64,000 nt of DNA from Anastrepha obliqua (Eukaryota; Arthropoda; Insecta; Diptera; Tephritidae), in assembly GCF_027943255.1 (NCBI RefSeq), contig NC_072892.1, forward strand, positions 22,529,792 through 22,593,791. Reading direction: 5' to 3'. The notes under the pieces are model-generated. The model did not search any database and had not been told where the DNA came from. It saw nothing but the letters and a program-made list of their open reading frames with translations. Position 1 is the first letter of the stretch. Every line of letters starts with the position of its first letter. Shown here one piece after another: positions 33,515 through 44,949 of the stretch. The position numbers were made by a program, and so were the translations under genes.

Positions 33515-34390
33515 TGTATGTTGCTTTGCCTTCTAATTTGAAGCCTTGTGCGCGTCTCACTAAATTCTTTACTAACTACGTATGTATGTATGTAAATTAT
33601 TTTGTTATTACGGGTACTTATTGTGTTTTTTTCTATTTTTTTCGTTAAGCAACAAAAGTTACAAAAGTTGTTAATTCGATTGTCAAGATTCTTATCTGCT
33701 ACCTTCTTTTATTCCTTTTAGCTTTTTACTACGCTTTTTAATTGGCCTTTGATAGCCCTCAAGTGGTTTGCCCCTCCAGTCGATGCCACTCACTTAGTTG
33801 GCCGCAGATTCATTTGCTGCGATTTACGTACCTATTCAATTATCTGTTTACTATTTGTCTTGTATTCATTTTTTGTAGTTACATACATACATACATAAGT
33901 ACATATCTACGTACGGATATTTTTATTTATTCGATTGCAATTAATGCCATATGTACGTTGAATCTCAATAATTCTTAATTAAACAATGAAAGTCAATTTG
34001 TTCAAAGCCTGCTTGCCGCCACCTACAAAATTATGCAGATATAGGTAAAATACGCTAATTATATTTATTTGACTTGAGGTACAGAGGGTACCCAGGTAGA
34101 TGAAAATGAAAATTTCCTCACTACCACTTTGCTTGTGTTTATTGTCTGAAATCGTGCTCAAAGAGGGTTTAAGATGAAGATAGGTATGTATGTGTGTGTG
34201 TGGGTCTTTTATTTCTGTGATCGAAGCGAGTTTTGACAACAGACGTGTGCTTTGCAAGTTTACAAGTTTCCTAGTTTTTTAATGCAACTGATTTTATTAT
34301 GATATGAAAAATTCCGTGTTACTTTGTGCCCGTAATGGTGTGGTTGAAAAGTTTTATTTATCTTATATGTACGTATTTTTCATTAGTAGT
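33515..34390. other. No gene recognised
   Basis: AT-rich sequence with CATA runs near 33880. No family motif was seen. Confidence 0.5.
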
Positions 34391-34392
34391 GT

Positions 34393-34700
34393 ACGAGGTG
34401 CTGCTATTAAATAACGAGGCTGACACTGTAGAATATTTTATTTAAATTTCACATATATTTGCTTATTTAAATCCTCAATACAAGTATGTATATATCCCTT
34501 ATATGCCCTTCAAATGCGCATCTTCCATTAATCGAAGCAGTGATGGCAGCCTTTTTCTGTTAACCCCTTCACGTGCGCCGTTCACAGCTTTAACGAACTC
34601 AAATCTTATTCTTTTTAATGCAGATCTCATTTTAGGAAGCAGATCAAGAACCGGTGAATAAGGCCCCCACCTGCGCTTGAATGCAGCTTTTTGCACGTGA
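34393..34700 (-). mobile_element. Mariner-like C-terminal remnant
   Basis: Minus strand SPVLDLLPKMRSALKRIRFE, then FVKAVNGAREGVNRKRLPSL. It resembles the segment following the third catalytic Asp in mariner-like elements (FLFPKMKSALKG.RFE...). The left end 'acgaggtgctgctattaaat' looks like a terminal repeat. No catalytic residues are present. Confidence 0.4.
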
Positions 34701-34704
34701 CTTC

Positions 34705-35330
34705 GGATCGTTTTTTCCCCTATTTTGTGCGGAGTTAAATACGAACGTCTTCAACCATCTTGTTGACTAATAATTTGCAGTTTCAGTAGGGCATATTTCA
34801 AGTTCCGTGTGAAATTCCAAAATAAAGAAACAAAATTCCCAAGAGCACTAAGTTAGGGCTACACTTATTTGCTCATAGAAGCGAGATCTCCGTGTGAAGG
34901 AAAAGGTTTCACACTAAACCGTAAACAGTCGTTAGCGTTCGGCGCAAGCGGACTTCTTTCACAGCAGTGCTAGTTTTGTTGCTGATTGTTGATATAATTT
35001 CGTGTTTATTTTTTTATAAAATATCAGCTAATTCCTTTAGTAAAAAAGTTATTCAAAAACAAATTGGATGATTATTTGTACCTCCACCTTTTACAGCCCA
35101 ATTTCAAACATTATGCGAAAATTTCAAAAATTAATTAAAAAAAAAATGTATAACATTTTTTTAATTAGAGTTTTTTTAAATTAGAATTTCTAGAAAAAAT
35201 TTTCGTACGCTGTTTAATAGTTAGTGGCTAGTTTTGTATAAGCAAGCTTGAAAATGTTAAAAAATTTCGTTGATTTTTAATAACTTTTATTCGCTGACGG
35301 TGCTACGTTTTTTCTCAAAAAAAAAAAAAG
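34705..35330. other. No gene; MITE scrap at 35030-35095
   Basis: The only recognisable item is aaaaaagttattcaaaaaca...acctccacctttt at 35040-35093, the right end of the GGTGGCGC family. Confidence 0.4.
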
Positions 35331-35334
35331 AAAA

Positions 35335-35530
35335 AGATGAGGTACAGCCATAGACGAGGCAGGCCATCATGCACTTGGAAAGAACGCAATTGTTGGAATT
35401 GGAAACGAGCGCCCTGAAATTAACCAGAAATTACGCTAAGAGACTGGCGCAGAGTAGATCTGAAGGGGAGGAATTTATTGTGGCCTTTTGTTCCTTTCTG
35501 GAGCCATAGGATATAATAATAATAAAAAAA
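35335..35530 (+). mobile_element. RTE-like LINE C-terminal fragment with ATA tail
   Basis: The + strand reads RHRRGRPSCTWKERNCWNWK and LRDWRRVDLKGRNLLWPFVP, followed by a stop after FWSHRI and an (ATA)n tail at about 35510-35525. This is the usual C-terminus of an RTE-like endonuclease-reverse transcriptase. Confidence 0.5.
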
Positions 35531-35833
35531 ATTCGTTATATGAAGGAAATCCGCAACTCTGTAGAGAAAAAAAATTATCAAAAATCAATGGGACTTTTTA
35601 ACAAATTCAAACTTGCTCTTTATTTTACTACTATTAAATAGACTATGAAGCTGCATATCCAAAAATTTTCTAAAAATTCTAAATGAAGTGTGAAAATATG
35701 ATGGAAGTTGGCTGAATGTTTGGAAATTTGCGTAAAATTTCAAAGTTTGATTTATGTGGTTTTTGTTGTAGCATGAAATATAATTTTATAACAAAAAAAG
35801 TAGCTCAAATTAATTAAAAGTAAATTTTTTTTT

Positions 35834-36003
35834 CCTTGTTCACTCCTCTCGGCAGCAGAGGGTCTAAGGCAAGACTTGTCTGAGATTTTTTTTTAGAAGC
35901 AGGCAAGTTAGTAAATTTGAAAAAGTGCGGGGACGTGCTTTAGGTGGGATTCGAACACATAACCTCTGGGATGGCATGCACTTACGCTAGACCACCGAGG
36001 CTA
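35834..36003 (-). mobile_element. tRNA-derived SINE, family 2
   Basis: On the minus strand, a tRNA-like head (CCTCGGTGGTCTAGCGTAAG with an A-box match, 36000-35981) is followed by a B-box match TGTTCGAATCCC (35957-35946), a short linker, and a body (caagtcttgccttagaccct, ctgctgccgagaggagtgaa) also found at 14440. The outer arms do not close as a tRNA acceptor stem, so I call a SINE rather than a tRNA gene. Confidence 0.6.
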
Positions 36004-36009
36004 TATGTA

Positions 36010-36920
36010 GGTATATAGTCGAAATTTATCAATATCGTTATGCCACTCGCTGTTTATTATGCAACGCTCTGCGTTTCCTAAATACCTAAAACTCACCTTT
36101 CTATTTCTATTGCTACGCATATTTCATTCTTAATTGCTGTTGTTGTTGTCTTTATTGTTATTGTTATTGTAGATACAAAAGTCACGGCTTTTAGTCACAT
36201 ATTGAACCAACTATTTATTTAATATTTATATATTTAATACGTTATTTGTGTTTAATGCAAATGATTGCTAAAATGTTCCGACCGCCATTATTTCAGCTGC
36301 ATTAATTCAAATGATTGCCCATTAGGGGTTGGTGAAGCGTTGAAATAATTCGGCGAAATTAGAGTACGAGTGCGCGACATAACAATGGAAACCTCTGGTA
36401 TGGGCACAAGGCAAAAAAAAAAAATAAATAAATAAATAAAAAAAAAAACAACAAACAATATACAAAATTAGCATAGTGTCTATTTTAATGAATGAATTTG
36501 GATAATTGAATTGCTGATACGCAAGTCCTTGAACTGAAGAGCACTAAAACCCAATTTTTTCACACATTTTACACTTGTTTCATTTCATACTCTCCAATTT
36601 TTCTATTTACCTCAATTTCAATAAATTATACACAACCCGCTGAGTGTTAAAGCTGGTAACCTTAATGAGATATTGAAATACCAGCTAGAACTGAGTGCTA
36701 TTTGCTTAGATTAGCAATTAAACGCCTATAATCGGAACACACATTCTTACACACACACACACACATTTTTAACGCGTTTCAACAACAACTTTTCTCGAGA
36801 AAGTGTTGAATAAATTTTCGCTCTGAGCTGTTGTACGCTGCACTCTCCATTCAGTTGTAGGCGACATATACATACGCACACATATGTATCTTCAAATATC
36901 CACAAATGCATGTATATCCT
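36010..36920. other. No gene recognised
   Basis: Contains poly-A/AAAT runs near 36410-36445, a CA run near 36750, a TTCTCGAGAA palindrome at about 36793 and an initiator-like TCAGTTG at 36851. Nothing here is coding. Confidence 0.4.
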
Positions 36921-36924
36921 TTGT

Positions 36925-37085
36925 TAGGAGTTTGGCCGTGCTTCTCCTCCAATTTGTGTTGTGCATTTGGTTGTTGTTCCCCAAAAAGAGAGAGCTGCAG
37001 TTTTATGCAAATTTCGAGCGGCAGAAAATTTGTTCTTGGCGAAAAGGCTGTCTGAGGCGCAAAACCTTTTCTATCATTTCATATG
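36925..37085 (-). mobile_element. SINE family 1, tail fragment, degraded
   Basis: Reverse orientation: ggagtttggccgtgcttctc, tttgtgttgtgcatttggtt and agctgcagttttatgcaaat follow the order of the 11361 copy, with more divergence. Confidence 0.5.
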
Positions 37086-37089
37086 AACT

Positions 37090-39385
37090 CCTTTGCAGAA
37101 TCTGGTGCCAACAAATTGATTATCAAGCACAAATTCATTTGACTTTGGCTGCTGCCCGCATACGACAGTATAGTAGTATATTTATGTGCATATACATACA
37201 TACATATATTTATGAGTAATGCTCTCCTCTTGAAGCTTTCAAGCTGATCAATTGTGTTTACGCGCAAAATCACAATACTTCTCAATCGATAAGCTCTAAA
37301 CCGGTCTCCGGGCATTTTAAGAAATTTCAAGCTGTGATTTGCTAAATAAAATTAATATTAATTCTGCTTCGCATTCAAATGTCTACATACAAACATACTT
37401 ACATTTGAGATTAATTCGAAATCGTGCTTGTGACGACAGTAAAAATAGCAGATACAACTCTGGTGCATTACTCGTATTAATATGAAATATCTATTGTTTT
37501 AGTAGCGCAGAATTTAGACTACTTAGACAACGCATTAAAATCATCAAATTTTTTATTTTTTGAATAAAAAAATAAATTAGAAACCCAAAAAAGCGGCACA
37601 GCGACAATATCAAAATAATTACATTTTGGTTTCTACCGTAAACGGAATCGAAACGTTTATATTAAATGTTAAATTTAGTGCACTGGCTGCGCCTTAACTA
37701 GCGATTAGTCACTTATGAATACATACAGCTACGGACAGAGAAATAGAAACCCATCATTTTTATTTTTATTTTGCGTTAATGGCTTAAAACTGTTTTATGG
37801 CCGATCTTTAGCTCATAGGCGATGCTTCGACTACTAATATGCCGGTTAACATCGCTTATTTTTGTGTTTTTATCGACATTTTCGATATTATCGACGTTTT
37901 CTTTAACATCAAAAAATGCCTAAACAGAATCGAAAGTATTGGCACCCAAGACAACATTCACCATTTCAGCAGCCTGGCTTGCATTTTCGCCTTTATCAAA
38001 AAAAAAAAAAATATTAAATGTACAGAATTTTCTCTTTGTTGACTTCTGTTGTTAACACCCTGTAACTCACAACCGAATGTAACTCATAACCGAATGTAAG
38101 GAACAAAAATCAGCAAGCGATTGTTTTTAGTATGAAATGTCACTTTGACAACGCGCAAAAACTTTAAATTGTTTGATCGATACTTTACGACTTATCGATC
38201 ACCACAACCATCTACCGAGAAAATAATGAAATTCTTTTGTAAAGTTATTTTTACTCGTTAACGAAACGAATTCAATTCATTATGTTTGTTGAGCTACTCA
38301 GAAGGGAACGAAAATTAAACGAACGTTATGAAAATGAACCAAGAAGTAAGTACCCCTCAGCTGCTCCCCGTCAGGCAACAAAAGGTTGCTGAAGTTGCCA
38401 AATTCTTTTCATGGCTATTTCCAGTTATTTAAAATATTTTGTAAATTAACCAAATGCCAGATGCGCATTTTAAGCACGGCCTCATACAGTCAATCACTTT
38501 CATATCGATCCTTAGTTACCCGCGTCATTTATTCATTCACCCCCATTTACATTCATTCTATAAGCGGCCATCAGAAATTGCAAAAACTGCAACATGTTTT
38601 AATACTTGTTGAAAGCCTTCACCTCTTCTCAGAATTCTAGTACGAGTGAAGTGTTTACAAGTATGTGCATATGCATGTTAGCTTGTGAGAAAAAATCACC
38701 ACTCAGCGGCGCAGGGGGAGATGCGAACATATGTGCAAATATATTCATATGTAGATAGGAGTATGCAGGGGAATCGCTGTGGTTGCGCCTTTTAACAAAT
38801 TCACTCGTATTTATTTTCCGACGCGGTGCAGACGTGTAATTGGTGTGTCATTATCATTATCAAAAACAATAGTAAACAGAGAGCACCAAATATCTCTAAT
38901 ATAAAAACAAAAAATAATAATAAAAAAACAACAAAAAATCTGCAAAGTATGAGTTGAGATGCGATATCATCTTTTGTGTTGTAGGTAATGCAAAAATAAT
39001 GCTCAGTATTATTTTTTTAACGGTTTCAATATACAAGTAACTGCATGCGATCATTTGAGAGCGCGAGACCAAAAACAAAAAAAAAAACAAAAAAGAAATT
39101 AAACAATTAAAATTATAAAAGTGTGCAGTGTTTAATAACTATTATTATCATAGTAGTAACAGTGATTCTGATTGCGCTCCTCTTTGCACTAAGTAGCGCG
39201 AATCTTTTACACGCTTAAAATGATTGCTTAGCATTGGTAATTGTTTTGTTGTTGTAGTGTATGGTTTTATTAAGAATTTACATTTCAATAATGCTGTTCA
39301 TCTACTTATTTTCTCCGTATGTCACCAATTAGCGAAACAGTGTTCATATATTTGCATCTTCGTCTGAACGCAATTTGTATATAAG
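37090..39385. other. No gene recognised; possible Tc1 end at 37725-37760
   Basis: The phrase cagctacggacagagaaata (37726-37745) resembles the terminal repeat of the Tc1-like element at 31894, but I could not find a partner end or transposase. The rest is AT-rich with no motif. Confidence 0.35.
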
Positions 39386-39389
39386 TGCA

Positions 39390-40025
39390 TTAGACCGGGT
39401 CGGTCGCCATTAAAACAAACAAAAAATTATTTAAAACTTAGTTGAGAGGATTTCGGAATCAAGAGAAGCTTTTTGGTTTATATTTATATACATTAGACTG
39501 GGACGGTTGCCATATAGAAAAAAAAAACAAAAAAAAAAAACTTGGAAATTTCTAACCTTGCATTTGAAGCTAATGTTGAGAGGATTTCGGCACCATAAAT
39601 ATTTTGTTTTTTGTTTTTTACATCTGAACGCCAGATATAAACACATATTAGACTGGGTCAGATGCATTACAAAAACAAAAAACAAACTCGGAAAAGACTA
39701 CCCCTGTATTTAAAGATGTAAGTGGAGAAGACTTTCGGCACCATAAACAATTTGTTTTTTTTTGGACATCGGAATGCAAAATATACAGATATTAGACCGG
39801 GTCGGTTGCCAACAAAAAAATTGGAAATATCCACCCCTGTATTTGAAGCTAATAATCAGAGGATTTTGGCAACATAAACAATACATATTTTTACATCTGA
39901 CCACAAGGCGTAGACACATTAGACCAGGTCGGTTGCATTAATAAAAAAAAAAGGATTGGAAAAGTCTATTAATGAGGAGAGGATTTCGGTATCATAAAAA
40001 AAAATTTTCTCATACTTTTACAAAT
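39390..40025 (+). repeat. Satellite-like tandem array, five units
   Basis: Units start with TTAGACCGGGTCGG-type text at 39390, 39493, 39648, 39792 and 39919. Spacings are 103, 155, 144 and 127 bp. Each unit runs through a poly-A block, 'ttggaaa', 'tgtatttgaagctaa' and 'gagaggatttcggcaccata', then an ACATCTGAACGC-like stretch. Units have diverged by small indels. Confidence 0.75.
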
Positions 40026-40307
40026 TGCCGAAATGGGGGCTTTCAGTATAATTTCTAGTTTAGTCTAGTTTTGAAAAGTTGTATATTTCGCTGTTATGCC
40101 TTTTTAAGCTCCGTAGTCGTTTTCACATAGTTGACTAAGTTCTGCAATGATGTAACTACCACTCTAACATATGTTTTTTGTTTCATCAGTCTCAAGCACT
40201 TAAAAATTTATTAAAAGTTAGCTTTTAAACTGCTTTGCTAAATTCATAAACAAAAATATTTTATTAATTCAAATTCAAATAATTCAGAAGACTTGAATAA
40301 TGGCAAC

Positions 40308-40410
40308 CGGTTCTACATAATCGGAACGACCCGGATTAATGTTCGTCCGAGGACTGTGATTCCAGCAGCATTCCTCAAACATTTATAGGGAATGTTTATG
40401 CTGCTACAAA
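40308..40410 (-). repeat. Dispersed repeat, gttgttgtt...cataaacattc family, copy 2
   Basis: Reverse counterpart of 6494-6590: tgattccagcagcattcctc, then gggaatgtttatgctgctac. It sits in the spacer between the two halves of the satellite-like array. Confidence 0.5.
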
Positions 40411-40504
40411 TACAAAAACTAGAATTTATGCTTTTGAAAATCGGTTAACAAATAATCCGCTTACAATAAAAAAAAATTATTTCGGCGGTTTTTAAAAGTA
40501 TCAA

Positions 40505-40860
40505 AAAAATTGTTTTTTACGGTGCCGAAATCCTCTCATCATTAATAGACTTTTCCAATCATTTGTTTTTTGTATGGAAACCGACCCGGTCTAATGTGTC
40601 TACCCGTTGTGGTCATATGTAATATAAAAAATAATTTATTGCTTTTGTTGCCGCATTCTTCTGAACATAAGCTTCAAATAAAGGGGTGCACTTTTCTAAC
40701 GTTTTTTTATGACAACCGACCCTATCTAATGTATGTACACACATATTGCCTTCAGGTGTACAAAAAAAATAATTTTTTCATGTTGGCAAAATCCTCTCAC
40801 CATAAACTTCAAATAACACACAGGGACTTTTCCAACTTTTTTTCGTCCCACTCTAATGTA
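40505..40860 (-). repeat. Satellite-like array in inverted orientation, three units
   Basis: The same monomer as at 39390-40025, but reversed. The unit ends ctaa fall at 40594, 40729 and 40856 (spacing 135 and 127 bp). The unit nearest the spacer shares with the last forward unit the variant 'ggaaaagtctattaatga', which lacks the tgtatttgaagc segment. This indicates an inverted duplication of that end. Confidence 0.75.
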
Positions 40861-40869
40861 CATCTGCGT

Positions 40870-41370
40870 GTATACAATAATTGTTTATATACAACATATA
40901 AACGCCATCAGTGGGTTTTTTCTTAGATTAGCTTTTAATAAAAAAGTGGATGCGCTCTTCATTCATCGATTTAATATTATTATCTGATTAAAATACTATA
41001 CGCAGAGCCGTTACGAGCCGTTCTGCTCCCTCTTGGAAGCTTTCGCTCTCTTCCTTCCCTTTAGAGCGTCACTGATCGGTGCAATAAGGCCTGCAACTGC
41101 CCTTCGCTTCTCATTTAAACAAATAATCGATTTGCTGGAATCGTATGGGTTTTGCCTCTACCGAAGTATCTGATTTTATATCACTTAGACGTTTGAGATT
41201 CTGGTGCTGCGTCAGCAGCAACAGCTGGAGATAAAGGAATTGGTAGTGGGTAATGACAGAGCTTGACTTGCAAATTGTGAGAGGCGATAATGGACGGCCT
41301 CTTTTGCGCAATGTAGCTTTTATAAATATTAATATAGTTGAGCAACTCGTTTGCGATATACATACATATA
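40870..41370. other. No gene recognised
   Basis: No coding or repeat signature was identified. Confidence 0.4.
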
Positions 41371-41374
41371 TAAG

Positions 41375-41775
41375 GTGAAGTCCAAAATTAAAAAGACTGA
41401 GCTAAAATAGAAACGACTGGAACTTTGCTCTGATAACTTCGAGTTTATTTACTCAAAATAGTCTCCTCTGGCCTCGATTCACTGTTTTACGCGTTCTAAA
41501 AGCTTTTCGAAAGAGTATTTCAAGTCATTGACCGGAATGTCCTTCAGGATGTCGGTACACGCCTTTTAGATGGCCTCTACGGGCACAAAACGTTTTCCTT
41601 TCATAGTCAAATGCAATTTTCTGAATACGTAGAAGTCGTAGGAAGTCATAACAGTGGTGAGTGATTGATGGTTAAAATGCGATTTCTAGTCAAAAAATCA
41701 GTCACGAGAGTGGATCGATGAGATGGTGCATTATCATGCAGTAAGCGTCAACTTCCTCCTGCGCGGTATTAAGGG
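41375..41775 (-). mobile_element. Mariner-like transposon, C-terminal half
   Basis: The minus strand reads LHDNAPSHRS-type text near 41745 (the HDNA second catalytic motif), then TDFLTRNRILTINHSP, then broken frames matching KGKRFVPVEAIKRACTDILK and an ARGDYFE-like end near 41480. The left terminal text is aaggtgaagtccaaaattaa (41372). Stops and frameshifts are present, and the N-terminal half is missing. Confidence 0.5.
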
Positions 41776-42001
41776 CGAATTCCACGAATGCGAATTGAAT
41801 TTGAATATGGAAAAATTGTGCCCATAGGAAACTATGCGTTTGGAAAGCAATGCGTCCTGAGAAACAACTAAGTATACAAATTCAATAGATCTTCTTTTGC
41901 AAAATGAATTAATTGTATTAATTGTGAGTGTGACAAAAATGCGTTGCTTGGCACAAGATAAACAAAAAATAAGAACGAATATAAAGGTTAGTTTGTTTAT
42001 A

Positions 42002-42945
42002 TAAAGGGTGGTTAAGTTTTAAGGGCCGGTGTTGATTTTGAATAAAATACAATTTTTTTAGGAAATGATTATCATTTCTCTTTATTATGATAATATTGCT
42101 ATAGCTCAATTATGTATGGAACAAAATATTGGCCAAATAGCCGCCGCGGCCTCGGCGGCACACGTCCACCCGATGGTCCAAATTTTCGATGTCGCTGAGG
42201 TATAATTGAGGTTCTATGCCATTAATGTGCCGTATTATCGCATCCTTTAGCCCTTGAATTGTTGCTGGTTTATCGACGTACACCTTTTTTTTCAAATAAC
42301 TCCAAAGAAAGAAGTCCAACGGTGTCAAATCACATGATCTTGGCGGCCAATTGACATCGCCGCGACGTGAGATTATTTGGCCATCAAATTTTTCGCACAA
42401 AAGAGCCATTGTTTCGTTAGCTGTGTGACAAGTGGCACCGTCCTGTTGAAACCACATATCGTCCACATCCATATCTTCCAATTCAGGCCATAAAAAGTTC
42501 GTTATCATCTCATTAGGGAACACTATTCACAGTAACTGCCTGACCGGCCTCATTTTGGAAAAAATACGGCCCAATGATGCCGCCGGCCCATAAACCGCGC
42601 CAAACAGTCGCTCTTTGTGGGTGCTTTGGTTTTTCGGCAATCACTCTTGAATTATCATTTGCCAAATGCGGCAATTCTGCTTATTGACGAATCCACTGAG
42701 GTGAAAATGTGCCTCATCACTGAAGATGGTTTTCTTCACGAAGTGTGCGATATGCATTTTGACTTGAACGCCCTTTTTCATAATAAGCCTGAATAACTTT
42801 AACGCGTTGCTCGATTGTGTATCTTTCCATGGTTGAAATTGGGTTAGTCTGAAATTGAAAAATGTCAAATGAAATGCAGAAAAAAACTTGACGTTTAGGT
42901 GTGGTTCACATTCAACATCGACCCTTGAAATTTAATCACCCTTTA
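42002..42945 (-). mobile_element. DD41D (rosa-type) mariner with both ends
   Basis: Terminal inverted repeats TAAAGGGTGGTTAAG (42002) and TAAAGGGTGATTAAA (on the other strand, 42945), flanked by TA at 42000-42001 and 42946-42947. Minus-strand pieces: FSDEAHFHLSGFVNKQNCRI (first Asp, about 42725), VDDMWFQQDGATCHT (second, about 42450) and WPPRSCDLTPLDFFLWSYLK (third, about 42320), with 41 residues between the last two Asp. All three catalytic acids are readable, but the N-terminal DNA-binding part is lost and frames are shifted. Length is 944 bp against about 1.3 kb for intact relatives. Confidence 0.85.
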
Positions 42946-42949
42946 TATT

Positions 42950-43890
42950 ATGAAAGGATCATTATTAGTATTCCAGTAATTTTTACCTAAATAATAAAAA
43001 ATTAAAATGACATAAATAACTAATAAAATGTGTAATTTTGGTCACTACGGACTGAGGATTTGAACAGTTTACTCGATTGCCACAGAAGCCCTTTATGATA
43101 TCTAGGAAAGATTGCCATATTTCTGTTCTTAAGTGTTTTTAAACAAAACCGTTGTTTTGGCGAATTGCATTGGTCACTCTAGCGAGAGTGTTAAATAAGT
43201 CTGTAAGGATTATTTCCTATCCAAGAAAAAATGCCCCAGTGTATCAAAATTGTATACATAAAAGTGGCGTAAAGATGGCGACGAGCTTCATTTAACTGAG
43301 ATGAATGTCTGTATTGGCCTGCTGCCATGCTACAGGACACACGGTTGAGAGAATTCGGAAGGTACGATCAGCATCAGATCGTGAACCAACTCTAAGCGAT
43401 TTTGAAGATATCAGCTGATCTGCTTATGTAACAGGGGATGGAACAGCGGTGTGTTTACGACAAAACTGAGCCTTTGTTGCTTACTTCGTTGACGTCTGAA
43501 CAACGACTGATTGGAAGAGTGTATGAATTCTCGTGAAATGAGCGGGCACAATTCTGCTGCGGAATCCTCAATTTACTCTCACAATTTTGCTTCAGATGAC
43601 AAAATCTTGTAATCTATCATACTTGTACAAGAATGCCCGGATTTATAACCGTCCAATTAGGCAAAAAATATCACCATAATCTTGCTTTAACCGCTCTACT
43701 CACCGCATTTGCCCTCTTGCGGGCATCGTTTCAAGAACTCAGGCCAATCCAAAGCGCGTTTTGGGGTCAGAGTTGGTTCGAGAATTGGGGAAAAATATTG
43801 GCACAAGTTTATTATATCTGAGGGTGATTAAATAGATATAGTTGAATAAATAAATATTTTTCGGGAAAAATAAAGAAGTCACTTGGTGAG
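42950..43890. other. No gene recognised
   Basis: A mixed-composition stretch without any motif I can name. The + strand reading at 43633-43819 is open for 62 codons but has no features. Confidence 0.4.
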
Positions 43891-43894
43891 CACA

Positions 43895-44065
43895 CTTCGT
43901 ATAAGTATATCCTGCAATTTGTGGTATGCGTCTTGATGATGTTGCTCCAATGGAGAGACCTACAGTTTTACGCCGCAATCGAACTGCAGATGATTTTCGG
44001 TGACAAGCTTTTTCATGACAGAAATGCAGAAAGTTTGCTTTTGTCTAACGAGGTGCGATCGATTT
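43895..44065 (-). mobile_element. SINE family 1, tail fragment, reverse
   Basis: tgcaatttgtggtatgcgtc, ttgatgatgttgctccaatg, gagacctacagttttacgcc, gacaagctttttcatgacag: the same order as the 11361 copy. It ends in ggtgcgatcgatttt where the pol III head would start. Confidence 0.6.
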
Positions 44066-44252
44066 TAGAAGATATCTTTTCTGTCAGATGTTAAGTAGAA
44101 AAATGTGTAATCTTCTAAAAAACTTACTATATAAAAATAATTATAGTTCCCTATGAAAAGAGGAATATGTGAGAATAAAAATCTAACAAATTGCGAAAAA
44201 ATTTTCGTAGTATTATTATTGAACTGAGCCAGGGATAAATATATATATATAC

Positions 44253-44930
44253 TAGGGTGGTCCAAAAATGCATGGGAAAAAATTTATATTTAAATTTTTA
44301 TGCTGCCGCCCCCCATAATGGTAAAGAATGAAAAATAAAAAGACCCGTATTTTTTTTTTTTAATCAGACCATATTTAATGGTGCCGTCGGGGCTTTGAAA
44401 TATCCCATGTATTTTGCATGGGAAAAAATACTTTTTCGTAGATTTCATGTAAAAACCTGGAAAATGAATATATTTTAACCGGATACCTCAGTTTCTTTTC
44501 ATAATTGGTCAGGGAATAACAACCAATTATGAAATAATTAATTTTTTTGTATTAACTATTTTTTATAGAACCCCAAAAAGCCCCCATAAAACGAAAATCT
44601 AAGAAAAAATCGAAAAACAATATTTTATATTACTTTTATGAAAATAGTTAATACAAAAAAAATTAATTATTTCATAATTGGTTGTTATTCCCTGACCAAT
44701 TATGAAGAGAAACTGAGTTATCCGGTTAAAATATATTCATTTTCCAGGTTTTTACATGAAATCTACGAAAAAGTATTTTTTTCCCATGCAAAATACATGG
44801 GATATTTCAAAGCCCCTCCGGCACCATTAAATATGGTCTGATTAAAAAAAAAAATACGGGTCTTTTTATTTTTCATTCTTTACTATTTTGGGGGGCGGCA
44901 GCATACAAATTTTTTTTTGGACCACCCTAA
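44253..44930. mobile_element. Foldback element with arms of about 290 bp
   Basis: Left arm 44253-44563 and right arm 44640-44930 are near-identical inverted copies from the tips (TAGGGTGGTCC / GGACCACCCTA) to the inner edges (attaactatttt / aaaatagttaat). Only about 76 bp of loop lies between them. Shared internal phrases include catgggatatttcaaagccc and ttttccaggtttttacatga. It is non-coding and flanked by AT-dinucleotide runs. Probably a palindromic MITE; a transcript across it would form a long hairpin. Confidence 0.85.
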
Positions 44931-44949
44931 TATATACATATGTATATAT

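Noticed and set aside
35940..36005. Genuine tRNA gene on the minus strand
   Set aside because: Same reasoning: no closed acceptor stem, and SINE body attached.
36851..36857. Promoter at the initiator-like TCAGTTG
   Set aside because: No downstream promoter element at the expected spacing and no coding exon nearby.
39390..40025. CRISPR-like array
   Set aside because: Units are 103-155 bp with no short constant repeat or unique spacers, in an animal genome.
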